Positions 52,872 through 61,115 are shown, counted from the stretch's first letter. The stretch is DNA of 64,000 nt from Pseudomonas sp. TH41 (GCF_016650695.1 NZ_JAEKFH010000005.1:434001-498000), one strand, 5' to 3'. A program made the numbers and translations. Notes: a model not told the origin generated them from the sequence alone.

Positions 52872-53697
52872 GGGCATCTTCCTCTACATCGGTCATTTGA
52901 AACTGCGGATTGGTCTCTTCCAGGATGCTTTGAACCCGCCGCTCCAGCGCCGGTTTGAAGCCTTTGTGGGGGAAGATCCAGAAGCGTTTTTCGGCGATGG
53001 CGGCGAACACCTGCGCCGCCAGTTCAGCCGGTGTCATGCCTTGGCGAATGGTGCTGTCGAGCAGCTCACTGAAAGAAGTACCGGCAGTGTCCACCACCTG
53101 GTTCGACGCCATGATTTCACTGGCCACCGGCCCTGGACACAGCACAGAAACCGCCACCGGCGCACCGAGCATGGCCAATTCGTAATGCAGGGTTTCCGAG
53201 AGCGCGACCACCGCTTGTTTGGTCACGTTGTACGGCGCCATCAACGGACTGCTGAGCAAACCGGCGAGGGAGGCGGTGTTGATCACATGGGCCGCCCTGC
53301 CCTGGCGCAGAAACAGCGGCACGAAAGCGCGAATGCCGTTGATCACGCCGTTGAGGTTGACGTCGAGCATCCGTTGCCATTGCGCCTGGGTGATTTCCCA
53401 GCTGTAGCCGGTTTGCATCACCCCGGCGTTGTTGAACAGCAGGTCCACCCCGTCAAAGTGCTCGACAGCACAATCACGCAAGCGCTCGACCTGGGCCGCA
53501 TCCCCCACATCCGTAACGCAGGCAATCGCCTGCGCACCGTCCGCCTGCAAGTGCTCGCACAAGGTTTGCAAGCCTGCGGCATCCCGATCGGCCAGCACCA
53601 GGCGCATGCCCAGTGTCGCCGCGTGTTCGGCCAGGCCTCGACCAATACCGCTGGCGGCCCCGGTGATCACCGCGACCGGCCCTTGTTCTTTATTCAT
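52858..53697 (-). CDS. SDR-family dehydrogenase divergent from kshA
   Basis: 279 residues from the ATG at 53697 (MNKEQGPVAVITGAASGIGRGLAEHAA). NNAGVMQTG, Tyr-Lys in PYNVTKQAVVALSETLHYEL, typical of the 11-beta/retinol-type SDR group with a C-terminal extension (FWIFPHKGFKPALERRV). Starts an operon with the esterase and RibB-like genes from one half of a two-way operator shared with kshA. Substrate not known. Confidence 0.82.
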   Translation of the reverse strand: MNKEQGPVAVITGAASGIGRGLAEHAATLGMRLVLADRDAAGLQTLCEHLQADGAQAIACVTDVGDAAQVERLRDCAVEHFDGVDLLFNNAGVMQTGYSWEITQAQWQRMLDVNLNGVINGIRAFVPLFLRQGRAAHVINTASLAGLLSSPLMAPYNVTKQAVVALSETLHYELAMLGAPVAVSVLCPGPVASEIMASNQVVDTAGTSFSELLDSTIRQGMTPAELAAQVFAAIAEKRFWIFPHKGFKPALERRVQSILEETNPQFQMTDVEEDAHAAR

Positions 53698-53728
53698 CGC
53701 CAACTCCTGCACTGGGTCCAATGGCGCC

Positions 53729-53772
53729 AGTAGAGCGGGCCTGTCTTACGTAGCCATCGTCCATTCAGACGA
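53729..53772 (-). promoter_or_regulatory. Steroid operator and promoter of the SDR-esterase-RibB-like operon
   Basis: Minus strand TCGTCT-GAAT-GGACGATG (53755-53772), 20 bases, TCTACT (53729-53734). Uses the same palindrome as kshA. Confidence 0.7.
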
Positions 53773-53799
53773 TGCCGGCTTTTACAGGGTCGGCAGAAT
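53757..53799 (+). promoter_or_regulatory. Steroid operator and promoter of kshA
   Basis: TCGTCC-ATTC-AGACGATG (53757-53774), then CAGAAT (53794-53799) at 19 bases, the single exception to the 20-base rule. Confidence 0.7.
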
Positions 53800-53843
53800 C
53801 CGTTACGTGCGTCAAACCCGTGAGCCTCCCGGAGAATAATAAG

Positions 53844-54887
53844 ATGAGTACCCTGCACCGCATCGAAGCCAAACTGCTGGAAGACCGCTACGCCCGAGGC
53901 TGGCATTGCCTCGGCCTGGCCGCCCAATACCGCGACGGCAAGGCCCATCGCCTGGAGGTGTTCGGCACCCGGTTGGTGGCCTTCCAGGGCGAAGACGGCG
54001 AGTTGCATATTCTCGATGGCTATTGCCCGCACATGGGCGCCGACCTCAGCACAGGCTGTGTCGAAGGCAACTCGATCCGCTGTCCGTTCCATGCCTGGCG
54101 CTGGGGCGCCGATGGCGTCTGCGATGACATTCCTTACGCCAAACGCATTCCGCCACGGGCCAAGATCAAGAGCTGGCCGCTCATGGAAGAAAACAATCTG
54201 CTGTTCGTCTGGAACGATCCGGAAGGCAATCCACCACTGCCCGAACAGCATATCCCGCGCATCGACGCCTGCTTCAGTGACGAGTGGGCGGCGTGGGAAG
54301 TCGCCGAGTTGCAGATCGGCACCAATTGCCGCGAACTGATCGACAACATCGCCGACATGGCGCACTTCGGCACCGTACACGGCGCACCGGTGGAAGAATT
54401 CAGCAACGTCTTCGAAGGCCACCTGGCCACGCAGATCATGAGTGCCCGCAGTGAGCGCTTGTCCGGTGACAGCGCCTTGAGCACCGTGGCCACCTACTTC
54501 GGCCCGGCCTATCAGATCACCGAAATGACCGGTTCCATGAACGGCCAGCCGATCCACTCGATCCTGCTCAACTGCCATGTACCGATCGACCTCGACAGCT
54601 TCACCCTGCGCTACGGTGTGCTGGTGAAAAAGATTCCGGGGCTCAGCGAAGAACAGAATCAGGCGATGGCCAAGGCCTACGTGCAACAGGCCCAGGAAGC
54701 CTTCTACGAAGACGTGGCCATTTGGCACAGCAAGACCCGCGTCGACAACCCGTTGCTGTGTGACGGCGACGGCCCGGTTTATCAACTGCGCCGTTGGTAC
54801 GAGCAGTTCTACACCGACGTCGAAGCGCTGTCGGCCGACGTACTGGAACACAAACGTTTTGTCGTGCGCTCTCGCGAACGAGCCTGA
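53844..54887 (+). CDS. kshA: 3-ketosteroid 9-alpha-hydroxylase oxygenase KshA
   Basis: 347 residues from the ATG at 53844, behind GGAG. Rieske 2Fe-2S ligands Cys61-x-His63 (CPHMGADLS) and Cys80-x2-His83 (CPFHAWRW); mononuclear iron region NCRELIDNIADMAHFGTVHG with His174 and His179 and the bridging Asp171. These match mycobacterial KshA closely. With KshB it 9-hydroxylates androstadienedione, causing ring B to open to 3-HSA. Monocistronic under a two-way operator. Confidence 0.92.
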   Translation: MSTLHRIEAKLLEDRYARGWHCLGLAAQYRDGKAHRLEVFGTRLVAFQGEDGELHILDGYCPHMGADLSTGCVEGNSIRCPFHAWRWGADGVCDDIPYAKRIPPRAKIKSWPLMEENNLLFVWNDPEGNPPLPEQHIPRIDACFSDEWAAWEVAELQIGTNCRELIDNIADMAHFGTVHGAPVEEFSNVFEGHLATQIMSARSERLSGDSALSTVATYFGPAYQITEMTGSMNGQPIHSILLNCHVPIDLDSFTLRYGVLVKKIPGLSEEQNQAMAKAYVQQAQEAFYEDVAIWHSKTRVDNPLLCDGDGPVYQLRRWYEQFYTDVEALSADVLEHKRFVVRSRERA

Positions 54888-54963
54888 ATACGCTGCCCAT
54901 TTTGCGTTACAGACGCCAGATGGGCAGCCGCCCGTCAGGCCCTGCGCCCGAGCGTTGCAAGGA

Positions 54964-54975
54964 GTCGATATCGAC
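54964..54975. promoter_or_regulatory. Perfect 12-bp palindrome before the LuxR gene
   Basis: GTCGATATCGAC, centred about 55 bases before the regulator start codon and unlike the TAGTCC operator. A possible autoregulatory or separate operator; chance is not excluded. Confidence 0.25.
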
Positions 54976-55023
54976 GCTTATTCTCGGCCACCGCCAACGC
55001 TAATAATAAGAACGGTTTTCCCT

Positions 55024-56154
55024 ATGCAGCAGGACTTCAGCCTCGATACGTTCAGTGATTTGGTCGGCAACCTCTATCAGGGGCCACTGGAAACCATTCC
55101 CTGGGCGACCTTTCTCAATCAGCTCAACGTGCATCTGCACAGCAAGTACGTGACCTTCATCCTGCGTCCGCCCAGTGCGCACGTGGACGGCTTGATGGTC
55201 AACACCACCGGTACCTCGACCGAGGCGACCGCGTCCTATAACAAACACTTTTTCAGCCTCGACCCCTTTGTCGACCTGCCCAACCGCCAAGTGGTGACCC
55301 TTGCCGAGTTCGTGTCCAACGACGATTGGCAGCACTCGGAGTTCTACAAGAGTTTCCTCGAACCGGTGGACGTGTTCCACATCCTCGGCGCCGACATCAA
55401 CACCGTCGATGGCGCCCAGTGCCGCATCCGCATCAGTCGCGGGCGTGACGACAAACCCTTCGGCAACGAAGAAAAAGCCTTGCTGACGCATTTCATTCCG
55501 CACCTGGAACGCTCGATCAAGATCCACATGCAGCTCAATCGCATCGAAGCCGAGCGCAATCTGTACGCCGGCGCGGTGAATCAGATGGCAGTCGGCACGA
55601 TCATCCTCGACGAGGCCGGCAAAGTGCTGCAGACCAACCAGGTTGCCGACCGGCTGATCCAGGAAAAGGACGGCATCAAACTGGTCAACGATGGCCTGCA
55701 AGTCGGTACGGCCCGTGACACCCAAGAGTTTCGCCGCCTGGTGAAGCAGTCGCTGCTTTCGCAAAAGAGCAGCAACCCGTCGGTGGTCGAAGCCCTGCGG
55801 GTACAAAGGCCGTCCGGGAAGGCCGACCTGGGGATCATCGTGCGCTCGGTGCCGCTGACGGACTGGAGCGAAGGCAAACAGTGCCCCACCGTGGTGATTT
55901 TCATCAGCGACCCGGAGCAACAGTCCACCGCACCACAGGAGATCGTTCGCGCTCTGTTCGACTTCACCCCGGCGGAAACCCAGCTGGCGATGTTGTTGGC
56001 CAACGGTTTGACCCTCGACGAAGCCTCGGAAGAGCTGGGCATCAGCCGCAATACCTCTCGGGCGCATTTGCGCTCGACTTTCTCAAAAACCGGCGTGACC
56101 CGCCAGACCATGCTGGTGCGCTTGATCCTGCGCAGCGTGGCGACCCTGGGCTAA
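55024..56154 (+). CDS. LuxR-family regulator, TeiR-like candidate steroid activator
   Basis: 376 residues from the ATG at 55024. The C-terminal LuxR HTH (about 315-372) reads FDFTPAETQLAMLLANGLTLDEASEELGISRNTSRAHLRSTFSKTGVTRQ; a central PAS-like sensor part (about 185-290) and a long N-terminal region precede it. Layout and length resemble TeiR, the testosterone-responsive LuxR-type activator of Comamonas. It lies between kshA and the Nudix gene and is the only regulator in the island, so it is the best candidate to bind the shared operator. That binding is inferred. Confidence 0.8.
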   Translation: MQQDFSLDTFSDLVGNLYQGPLETIPWATFLNQLNVHLHSKYVTFILRPPSAHVDGLMVNTTGTSTEATASYNKHFFSLDPFVDLPNRQVVTLAEFVSNDDWQHSEFYKSFLEPVDVFHILGADINTVDGAQCRIRISRGRDDKPFGNEEKALLTHFIPHLERSIKIHMQLNRIEAERNLYAGAVNQMAVGTIILDEAGKVLQTNQVADRLIQEKDGIKLVNDGLQVGTARDTQEFRRLVKQSLLSQKSSNPSVVEALRVQRPSGKADLGIIVRSVPLTDWSEGKQCPTVVIFISDPEQQSTAPQEIVRALFDFTPAETQLAMLLANGLTLDEASEELGISRNTSRAHLRSTFSKTGVTRQTMLVRLILRSVATLG

Positions 56155-56170
56155 CGCCCATTTTCCGCCC

Positions 56171-56214
56171 TCGTCCGCTCGGACGATGGCGGCCACTACG
56201 GTACGGCGCACAGT
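56171..56214 (+). promoter_or_regulatory. Steroid operator and promoter of the Nudix gene
   Basis: TCGTCC-GCTC-GGACGATG (56171-56188), near-perfect palindrome, 20 bases, CACAGT (56209-56214). Confidence 0.65.
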
Positions 56215-56241
56215 GGCTCTATCCCAACCAGGGGCCTGACC

Positions 56242-56790
56242 ATGCGCAACTGTCCAACCATCCTCAAGACTGAATTGCTGGCTGAAAGCGGCTATTTTCA
56301 GATCGAAGCTCTGCACCTGCAATTCAGCAACGGCCAGCAGCGGGTTTACGAACGCCTGCGCGGCACTGGCTACCGCTCGGTGATGTTGGTGGCGATGCCC
56401 GATCCGCAGCATGTGTTGCTGGTTCGCGAATACGCGGTCGGCGTGGAAAAAACCGTGCTTGGCCTGCCCAAAGGTGGCGCAGAACCCCACGAAGACTATC
56501 TGCAGGCGGCGCAACGGGAACTCTGCGAAGAAGTCGGGCTGCGTGCCGCGCGCCTCAGCGAACTGGGCGAACTGACGTTGGCACCGGGCCACTTGTGCCA
56601 TCGCTACCGGGTGGTGCTGGCCGAACATCTGAGCCCCTGCCAACTGGACGGCGATGAGCCCGAACCCCTGGAGTGCCTGCGCGTACCACTAACGCAAATC
56701 CCCGACCTGGTCGCCCGCGGCGAACTCAATGAAGCCCGCGCCATCGCCGCACTGTTCATGGCCATCGGCGCCATCGCCCGGCGGGGATGA
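56242..56790 (+). CDS. Nudix hydrolase (NudE-like) under the steroid operator
   Basis: 182 residues. Complete Nudix box GGAEPHEDYLQAAQRELCEEVGL (G-x5-E-x7-REUxEExGU) preceded by EYAVGVEKTVLGLPKG, as in NudE-type ADP-sugar/NADH diphosphatases. Cytosolic. It has its own operator, so it is likely to serve the pathway, perhaps by removing a dead-end ADP-linked or CoA-linked by-product; that role is a guess. Confidence 0.85.
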   Translation: MRNCPTILKTELLAESGYFQIEALHLQFSNGQQRVYERLRGTGYRSVMLVAMPDPQHVLLVREYAVGVEKTVLGLPKGGAEPHEDYLQAAQRELCEEVGLRAARLSELGELTLAPGHLCHRYRVVLAEHLSPCQLDGDEPEPLECLRVPLTQIPDLVARGELNEARAIAALFMAIGAIARRG

Positions 56791-56799
56791 CGCCCAAAA

Positions 56800-57026
56800 C
56801 CTGTGGGAGCGGGCTTGCTCGCGATGAGGCCAGAACATTCACCATCGATGTCGCCTGATACACCGCCATCGCGAGCAAGCTCGCTCCCACAGGGGGGCGA
56901 GGTCGTACGCAAAGACGAGATACACCACAAAACCTGTGGGAGCGAGCTTGCTCGCGATGAGGCCAGAACATTCAACATTGATGTTGCCAGACACACCGCC
57001 ATCGCGAGCAAGCTTGCTCCCACAGG
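56800..57026. repeat. Two REPINs in tandem, 133-bp spacing
   Basis: Copies at 56800-56895 and 56933-57026, each CCTGTGGGAGCGGGCTTGC-like left end, GATGAGGCCAGAACATTCA centre and complementary right end. Spacing close to but not equal to the 134-bp array at 50.4 kb. Ends 10 bases before an operator. Confidence 0.85.
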
Positions 57027-57035
57027 GGGCCTGTG

Positions 57036-57079
57036 TAGTCCATTCGGACGAAGCCACACCCCGCCAGCCGCAATACCTT
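57036..57079 (+). promoter_or_regulatory. Steroid operator and promoter of the 55-residue protein gene
   Basis: TAGTCC-ATTC-GGACGAAG (57036-57053), 20 bases, TACCTT (57074-57079). Confidence 0.65.
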
Positions 57080-57115
57080 GCCTCTACAACAATAAAATCC
57101 GTGTCGAGGCTCGCT

Positions 57116-57283
57116 ATGCGAAAAGCCACCTGTGCCCTGTTCATCATCGTCTGCGCCGGCAGTAGTGCCGGCCTGTGTCAGCTGTTCAAGAACGAAGCCT
57201 ACCGCCCCACCACCGCCTACTTCAGCTGTTCAAGCACGTCCATCAACTGCTACCCCCCGTTGGTGCACAACCTGCTGCCATAA
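57116..57283 (+). CDS. 55-residue cysteine-rich small protein of the steroid regulon
   Basis: ATG at 57116, stop followed at once by a terminator, operator and -10 upstream: a complete one-gene transcription unit. The N-terminus (RKATCALFIIVCAGSSAGL) looks like a signal peptide or membrane helix. Cysteines at 6, 13, 21, 38 and 45; the last two, with CSSTSINC, could form a disulfide in the periplasm. An AACAATAA motif lies 21 bases before the start. No family recognised. Confidence 0.65.
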   Translation: MRKATCALFIIVCAGSSAGLCQLFKNEAYRPTTAYFSCSSTSINCYPPLVHNLLP

Positions 57284-57324
57284 AAAAACCACCGGAACTG
57301 CAAGCCAGTTCGGTGGTTTTTTTT
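57283..57324. terminator. Bidirectional terminator
   Basis: AAAAAACCACCGGAACTG with complement CAGTTCGGTGGTTTTTTTT (one bulge). Serves the small protein gene on the plus strand and the hsaF end of the minus-strand operon. Confidence 0.85.
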
Positions 57325-57336
57325 GTTGCCCAAACG

Positions 57337-58371
57337 TCAGGTCGGCAAGACACCACGCGAACGTGACAACGTCAGCGCCAGGTCCTCGATCATGTCTTCC
57401 TGGCCGCCGACTGTCCCGCGTCGGCCCAACTCCACCAGCAGTTCACGGGCAGCAATGCCGTACTTTTGCTCGGCACGTTTAGCGAACAACAGGAACGAGC
57501 TGTATACACCGGCGTAACCCAGGGTCAGCGCATCGCGATCCAGGCGAATCGGCTGATCCATCATCGGCACCACCAGGTCCTCGGCCACGTCCATGATCCC
57601 GTACAAGTCGATGCCACTGTTGACCCCCATCCGCTCCAACACCGCAACAAACACCTCAAGCGGCGTATTACCTGCACCCGCCCCCAGCCCCGCAACCGAA
57701 CCGTCGATCCGCGCAGCACCTGCCTCGATCGCCGCCAGGGAGTTGGCAATCGCCATGCCCATGTTGTGATGACCATGAAAACCCACCTCGGTCCCGGCAC
57801 TCAGCCCGGCGCGCAACACGGCGATCTTCTCGCTGACCTCATCGGGTAGCATGTAGCCAGCCGAGTCGGTGCAATAGATGCAATTGGCGCCGTAACTCTC
57901 CATCAGCCGCGCCTGCTCCAGCAGTTTTTCCGCACTGACCATGTGCGCCATCATCAGGAAACCGACGGTATCCAGGCCCATCTTCGCCGACATGCCGATG
58001 TGCTGGCCGGAGACATCCGCCTCGGTACAGTGGGTGGCCACGCGAATGGTCGACACCCCGTGCTCATGGGCCATGCGCAAATGATCGAGGGTGCCGATGC
58101 CCGGCAACAACAGCGCCGATACCTTGGCCTGCTGCATGCGCGGGATCACCGCCGCGAAATATTCCTCGTCGCTGTGGGCTGGGAACCCGTAGTTCAGCGA
58201 AGCACCACCCAGGCCATCGCCGTGGGTGATTTCGATCAGCGGCACGCCGGCCGCATCGAGACCGGTCGCCACCGAGATCATCTGTTCCAGACTGATTTGA
58301 TGCTGTTTGGCATGCATGCCGTCGCGCAGGCTCATGTCATGCAGACGGACGCTCTTACCTTGCAAATTCAT
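57337..58371 (-). CDS. hsaF: 4-hydroxy-2-oxovalerate/oxohexanoate aldolase HsaF
   Basis: 344 residues. DmpG-type class II aldolase: RDGMHAKQHQI at the N-terminus with the catalytic His, EITHGDGLGGASLNYG, metal-binding His-x-His in GFHGHHNMGMA, and a communication domain at the C-terminus. It splits 4-hydroxy-2-oxohexanoate to pyruvate and propanal and channels propanal to HsaG. Last gene of the hsaD-E-G-F operon, closed by a bidirectional terminator. Confidence 0.93.
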   Translation of the reverse strand: MNLQGKSVRLHDMSLRDGMHAKQHQISLEQMISVATGLDAAGVPLIEITHGDGLGGASLNYGFPAHSDEEYFAAVIPRMQQAKVSALLLPGIGTLDHLRMAHEHGVSTIRVATHCTEADVSGQHIGMSAKMGLDTVGFLMMAHMVSAEKLLEQARLMESYGANCIYCTDSAGYMLPDEVSEKIAVLRAGLSAGTEVGFHGHHNMGMAIANSLAAIEAGAARIDGSVAGLGAGAGNTPLEVFVAVLERMGVNSGIDLYGIMDVAEDLVVPMMDQPIRLDRDALTLGYAGVYSSFLLFAKRAEQKYGIAARELLVELGRRGTVGGQEDMIEDLALTLSRSRGVLPT

Positions 58372-58384
58372 CGCAATTCTCCAC

Positions 58385-59293
58385 TCAACGGACGGGCAGT
58401 TGCAGGGTGCCCTTGTGGGCTTCTTCGGCGAACATCTCGGCCGTGCGCAAACCGGCGGCGGTCATGATGTCAAGGTTACCGGCGGACTTGGGCAGGAAGT
58501 CGCCGAGGCCTTCGACCTCAATGAAGATCGACACCTTGCGCCCGTCGAACACCGGCCCGTTGATCAGCTTGTAACCGGGCACGTAGCGCTGCACCTCGTG
58601 AACCATCTGCAACACCGAGGTGCGAATCGCATCCTGATCAGGTTCTTCATCGGTCAGGCAGTGGATGGTGTCGCGCATCATCAGCGGCGGCTCGGCCGGG
58701 TTAATGACGATGATGGCCTTGCCGCGTCGGGCCCCGCCGATTTTCTCGACCGCGCCAGCGGTGGTGCGGGTAAATTCATCAATGTTCTGCCGCGTGCCCG
58801 GGCCAACAGAACCGGAAGACACCGTGGCGACGATTTCGCCGTAACTCACCGACTGCACGCGCGACACCGCCGCGACCATCGGAATGGTCGCCTGGCCCCC
58901 GCAAGTCACCATGTTGACGTTCATCGCGAGGCTCGACGCGTGCTCTTTGAGATTGACCGGCGGCACACAAAACGGGCCGATGGCCGCTGGCGTGAGGTCG
59001 ATCATGATCACCCCGAGCGCGTTGAGCTTGCGGCTGTTTTCCGCGTGCACATAAGCCGAGGTGGCATCGAAGGCGATACGAATATCATCGTCGAGCACAT
59101 GCGGCAGCAGCCCGTCGACGCCTTCCGCGGTGGTTTTCACGCCCATTTCCCGGGCGCGTTTGAGGCCCTCGGACTCAGGGTCGACGCCGACCATCCACAC
59201 CGGCTCGATCCATTCCGATCGGTACATCTTCATTAGCAAATCAGTGCCGATATTGCCCGGGCCGATAATGGCCGCTCTGAGTTTCTTGCTCAT
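58385..59293 (-). CDS. hsaG: Acylating propionaldehyde/acetaldehyde dehydrogenase HsaG
   Basis: 302 residues from the ATG at 59293 (MSKKLRAAIIGPGNIGTDLLMKM). DmpF family: GPGNIG NAD loop, catalytic Cys in NMVTCGGQATIP, and VVINPAEPPLMMRDTIHC. It converts propanal from HsaF to propionyl-CoA and forms a complex with HsaF. An earlier in-frame ATG at 59350 has no ribosome site. Confidence 0.93.
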   Translation of the reverse strand: MSKKLRAAIIGPGNIGTDLLMKMYRSEWIEPVWMVGVDPESEGLKRAREMGVKTTAEGVDGLLPHVLDDDIRIAFDATSAYVHAENSRKLNALGVIMIDLTPAAIGPFCVPPVNLKEHASSLAMNVNMVTCGGQATIPMVAAVSRVQSVSYGEIVATVSSGSVGPGTRQNIDEFTRTTAGAVEKIGGARRGKAIIVINPAEPPLMMRDTIHCLTDEEPDQDAIRTSVLQMVHEVQRYVPGYKLINGPVFDGRKVSIFIEVEGLGDFLPKSAGNLDIMTAAGLRTAEMFAEEAHKGTLQLPVR

Positions 59294-59312
59294 CCGGTTA
59301 ACACCCCACAGG

Positions 59313-60104
59313 TCAGACGCAAAAGGACACCCGGGCACTGCCCAGGCCATCGATGGTCAGGGAAAAAAGGTCGCCGGCACGCGCCGGTTCCAGCGGCACC
59401 AGGGAGCCTGAAAGAATGATCTCCCCGGCCTTGAACGGAATGCCGAAGGCGCCGAGGGTGTTGGCCAGCCAGGCCACGGCGGTTAACGGATTGCCTTGCA
59501 CCGCCGAGCCCAGCCCCTCGCTAAGGGGCTCACCGTTCTTCAACACGCGCATGCGCAAGTTGGGCAAATCCAGCGTCCGTGGATCGACCCGGCTATCGCC
59601 CAGCACGAACACGCCGCAAGAGGCGTTGTCGGCGACGGTGTCCTGAATGCGAATGCGCCAGTCATGAATCCGTGAATCGACAATCTCGAAGCACGGCATT
59701 ACGTACTCGGTCGCTTCCAGTACGTCGGCTTCGGTAACACCGGGGCCGATCAGGTCGTGCTTGAGCTTGAAGGCAATCTCGCCCTCGGCGCGGGGCTGGA
59801 TCAATTTGTTGGCCGACAGGGAAATCCACGCATCGTTGGCAAATGACATCTGCCGGGTGATGAAGCCGAAATCCGGTTGATGCACGTTAAGCATTTGCTG
59901 GACCGCTGCCGAGGTCACGCCGATTTTTTTGCCGACAATCTCGTCCCCGGCCGCTACTCGGCGTTCGATGCTGTAGAGCGAAATATGGTAGGCATCCTCG
60001 ATGCTGATCGCCGGCCAGCGCTCGGTCAGCGGCGCCAATGTGCTGCCGCTCAGCAATGCCTGATAAAGCTCTTCGCCGTATTGCCGGCGCAGTTGCACGC
60101 TCAT
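59313..60104 (-). CDS. hsaE: 2-hydroxyhexa-2,4-dienoate hydratase HsaE
   Basis: 263 residues of the MhpD/DmpE family: GDEIVGKKIGVTSAAVQQML, PRAEGEIAFKLKHDL with the metal-binding Glu pair, FEIVDSRI, and the LANTLGAFGIPFKAGEIILSGSLVPLEPARAGD tail. It hydrates the dienoate from HsaD to 4-hydroxy-2-oxohexanoate. The ATG overlaps the HsaD stop (ATGA). Confidence 0.93.
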   Translation of the reverse strand: MSVQLRRQYGEELYQALLSGSTLAPLTERWPAISIEDAYHISLYSIERRVAAGDEIVGKKIGVTSAAVQQMLNVHQPDFGFITRQMSFANDAWISLSANKLIQPRAEGEIAFKLKHDLIGPGVTEADVLEATEYVMPCFEIVDSRIHDWRIRIQDTVADNASCGVFVLGDSRVDPRTLDLPNLRMRVLKNGEPLSEGLGSAVQGNPLTAVAWLANTLGAFGIPFKAGEIILSGSLVPLEPARAGDLFSLTIDGLGSARVSFCV

Positions 60105-60928
60105 CGGCGGGCCTCCTCAAGGAATACCAGGCACTCGCGATTGAACAGCTCACGGTGCTCGACCTGGACCCAATGCCCGCATTCGCTGAGCAGTACAAAG
60201 CGGATTTTGTGGCACTGCTGCATCATCGTGTGCGCGCCAGACACCGGGCAGAACTTGTCGTTCATGCCCCAGAAACCGAGGATCGGGCACTGCAATTCGC
60301 CGAGTCGCGACGTCATGTTCGGCACTTGCATGGTCGACAGCACACACACCGGTTGTTGATGCACCACGGCGACCCGCTCGTTGACCGTCTCGTCGCTGAT
60401 CAGGGTCTCGTCGAACAGCTGCAATGTGAGCAACCGGCGCATGCCGGCCGCGTCATGGAGTTCACCCTTGGCGAAGGCCGCGCCCATTTTCTGGATGCCT
60501 TCCATCTGCAAGTAATACTGTTCTTTTTCCATCAGGCCGCCGGGCGCCATCAGCACCAACCGGCTCACTCGCTGCGGCTGGTCGAGGGCCAGTTTGATGG
60601 CGATTGCACCGCCCAGCGAATTGCCCACCAGCACGCAACGCTGGATATCCAGCGCGTCGAGCAAGCCGCTCAACGCTGCGACAAAGAAATCCAGGGTGTA
60701 GAGGGTGTCGGGTTTATCCGAAGCGCCATAACCCGGAAGGTCCGGGACAATGGTGCGGTAACCAGCCGCCGAGAACACCGGGTAGTTCTGCTTGAAGTTG
60801 CTGTGACCACTGGCGCCCGGTCCGCTGCCATGGATGAAAATCACCGGTTCGCCACTGCCGACGTCTTGGTAATGCAGCTGCAGACCTTCCGGCAGCGTAA
60901 CGAAGTGCCCTTGCGCTGATGCGCCCAT
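60101..60928 (-). CDS. hsaD: 4,9-DSHA hydrolase HsaD
   Basis: 275 residues, meta-cleavage-product hydrolase. Catalytic triad Ser104 (VGNSLGGA), Asp224 (GMNDKFCPV) and His252 (CGHWVQVEH); oxyanion segment HGSGPGASGHSNF. It hydrolyses the HsaC product to HIP (DOHNAA) plus hydroxyhexadienoate. First gene of its operon, with GGAGGACACC before the ATG and an operator about 60 bases upstream. Confidence 0.93.
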   Translation of the reverse strand: MGASAQGHFVTLPEGLQLHYQDVGSGEPVIFIHGSGPGASGHSNFKQNYPVFSAAGYRTIVPDLPGYGASDKPDTLYTLDFFVAALSGLLDALDIQRCVLVGNSLGGAIAIKLALDQPQRVSRLVLMAPGGLMEKEQYYLQMEGIQKMGAAFAKGELHDAAGMRRLLTLQLFDETLISDETVNERVAVVHQQPVCVLSTMQVPNMTSRLGELQCPILGFWGMNDKFCPVSGAHTMMQQCHKIRFVLLSECGHWVQVEHRELFNRECLVFLEEARR

Positions 60929-60960
60929 AAGGTGTCCTCCCGGCCTGTTGTTGTCGCCGG

Positions 60961-61004
60961 ATTATTCCGAGGGCCCGGACAAACAACATCGTCCGACAGG
61001 ACTA
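60961..61004 (-). promoter_or_regulatory. Steroid operator and promoter of the hsaDEGF operon
   Basis: Minus strand TAGTCC-TGTC-GGACGATG (60987-61004), 20 bases, AATAAT (60961-60966), the best -10 in the set. Confidence 0.78.
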
Positions 61005-61010
61005 CGCGTC

Positions 61011-61110
61011 TGTAGGAGCGAGCTTGCTCGCGAAAAACGTCTGGACAACGCACTCAGTCAGGCAGGGCACGCTTTCGTTGACGTCCATCGCGAGCAAGCT
61101 CGCTCCTACA
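61011..61110. repeat. REPIN-like inverted repeat
   Basis: CTGTAGGAGCGAGCTTGCTCGCG and its complement 100 bases apart, fitted exactly between two divergent steroid operators. Confidence 0.85.
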
Positions 61111-61115
61111 GTCTC

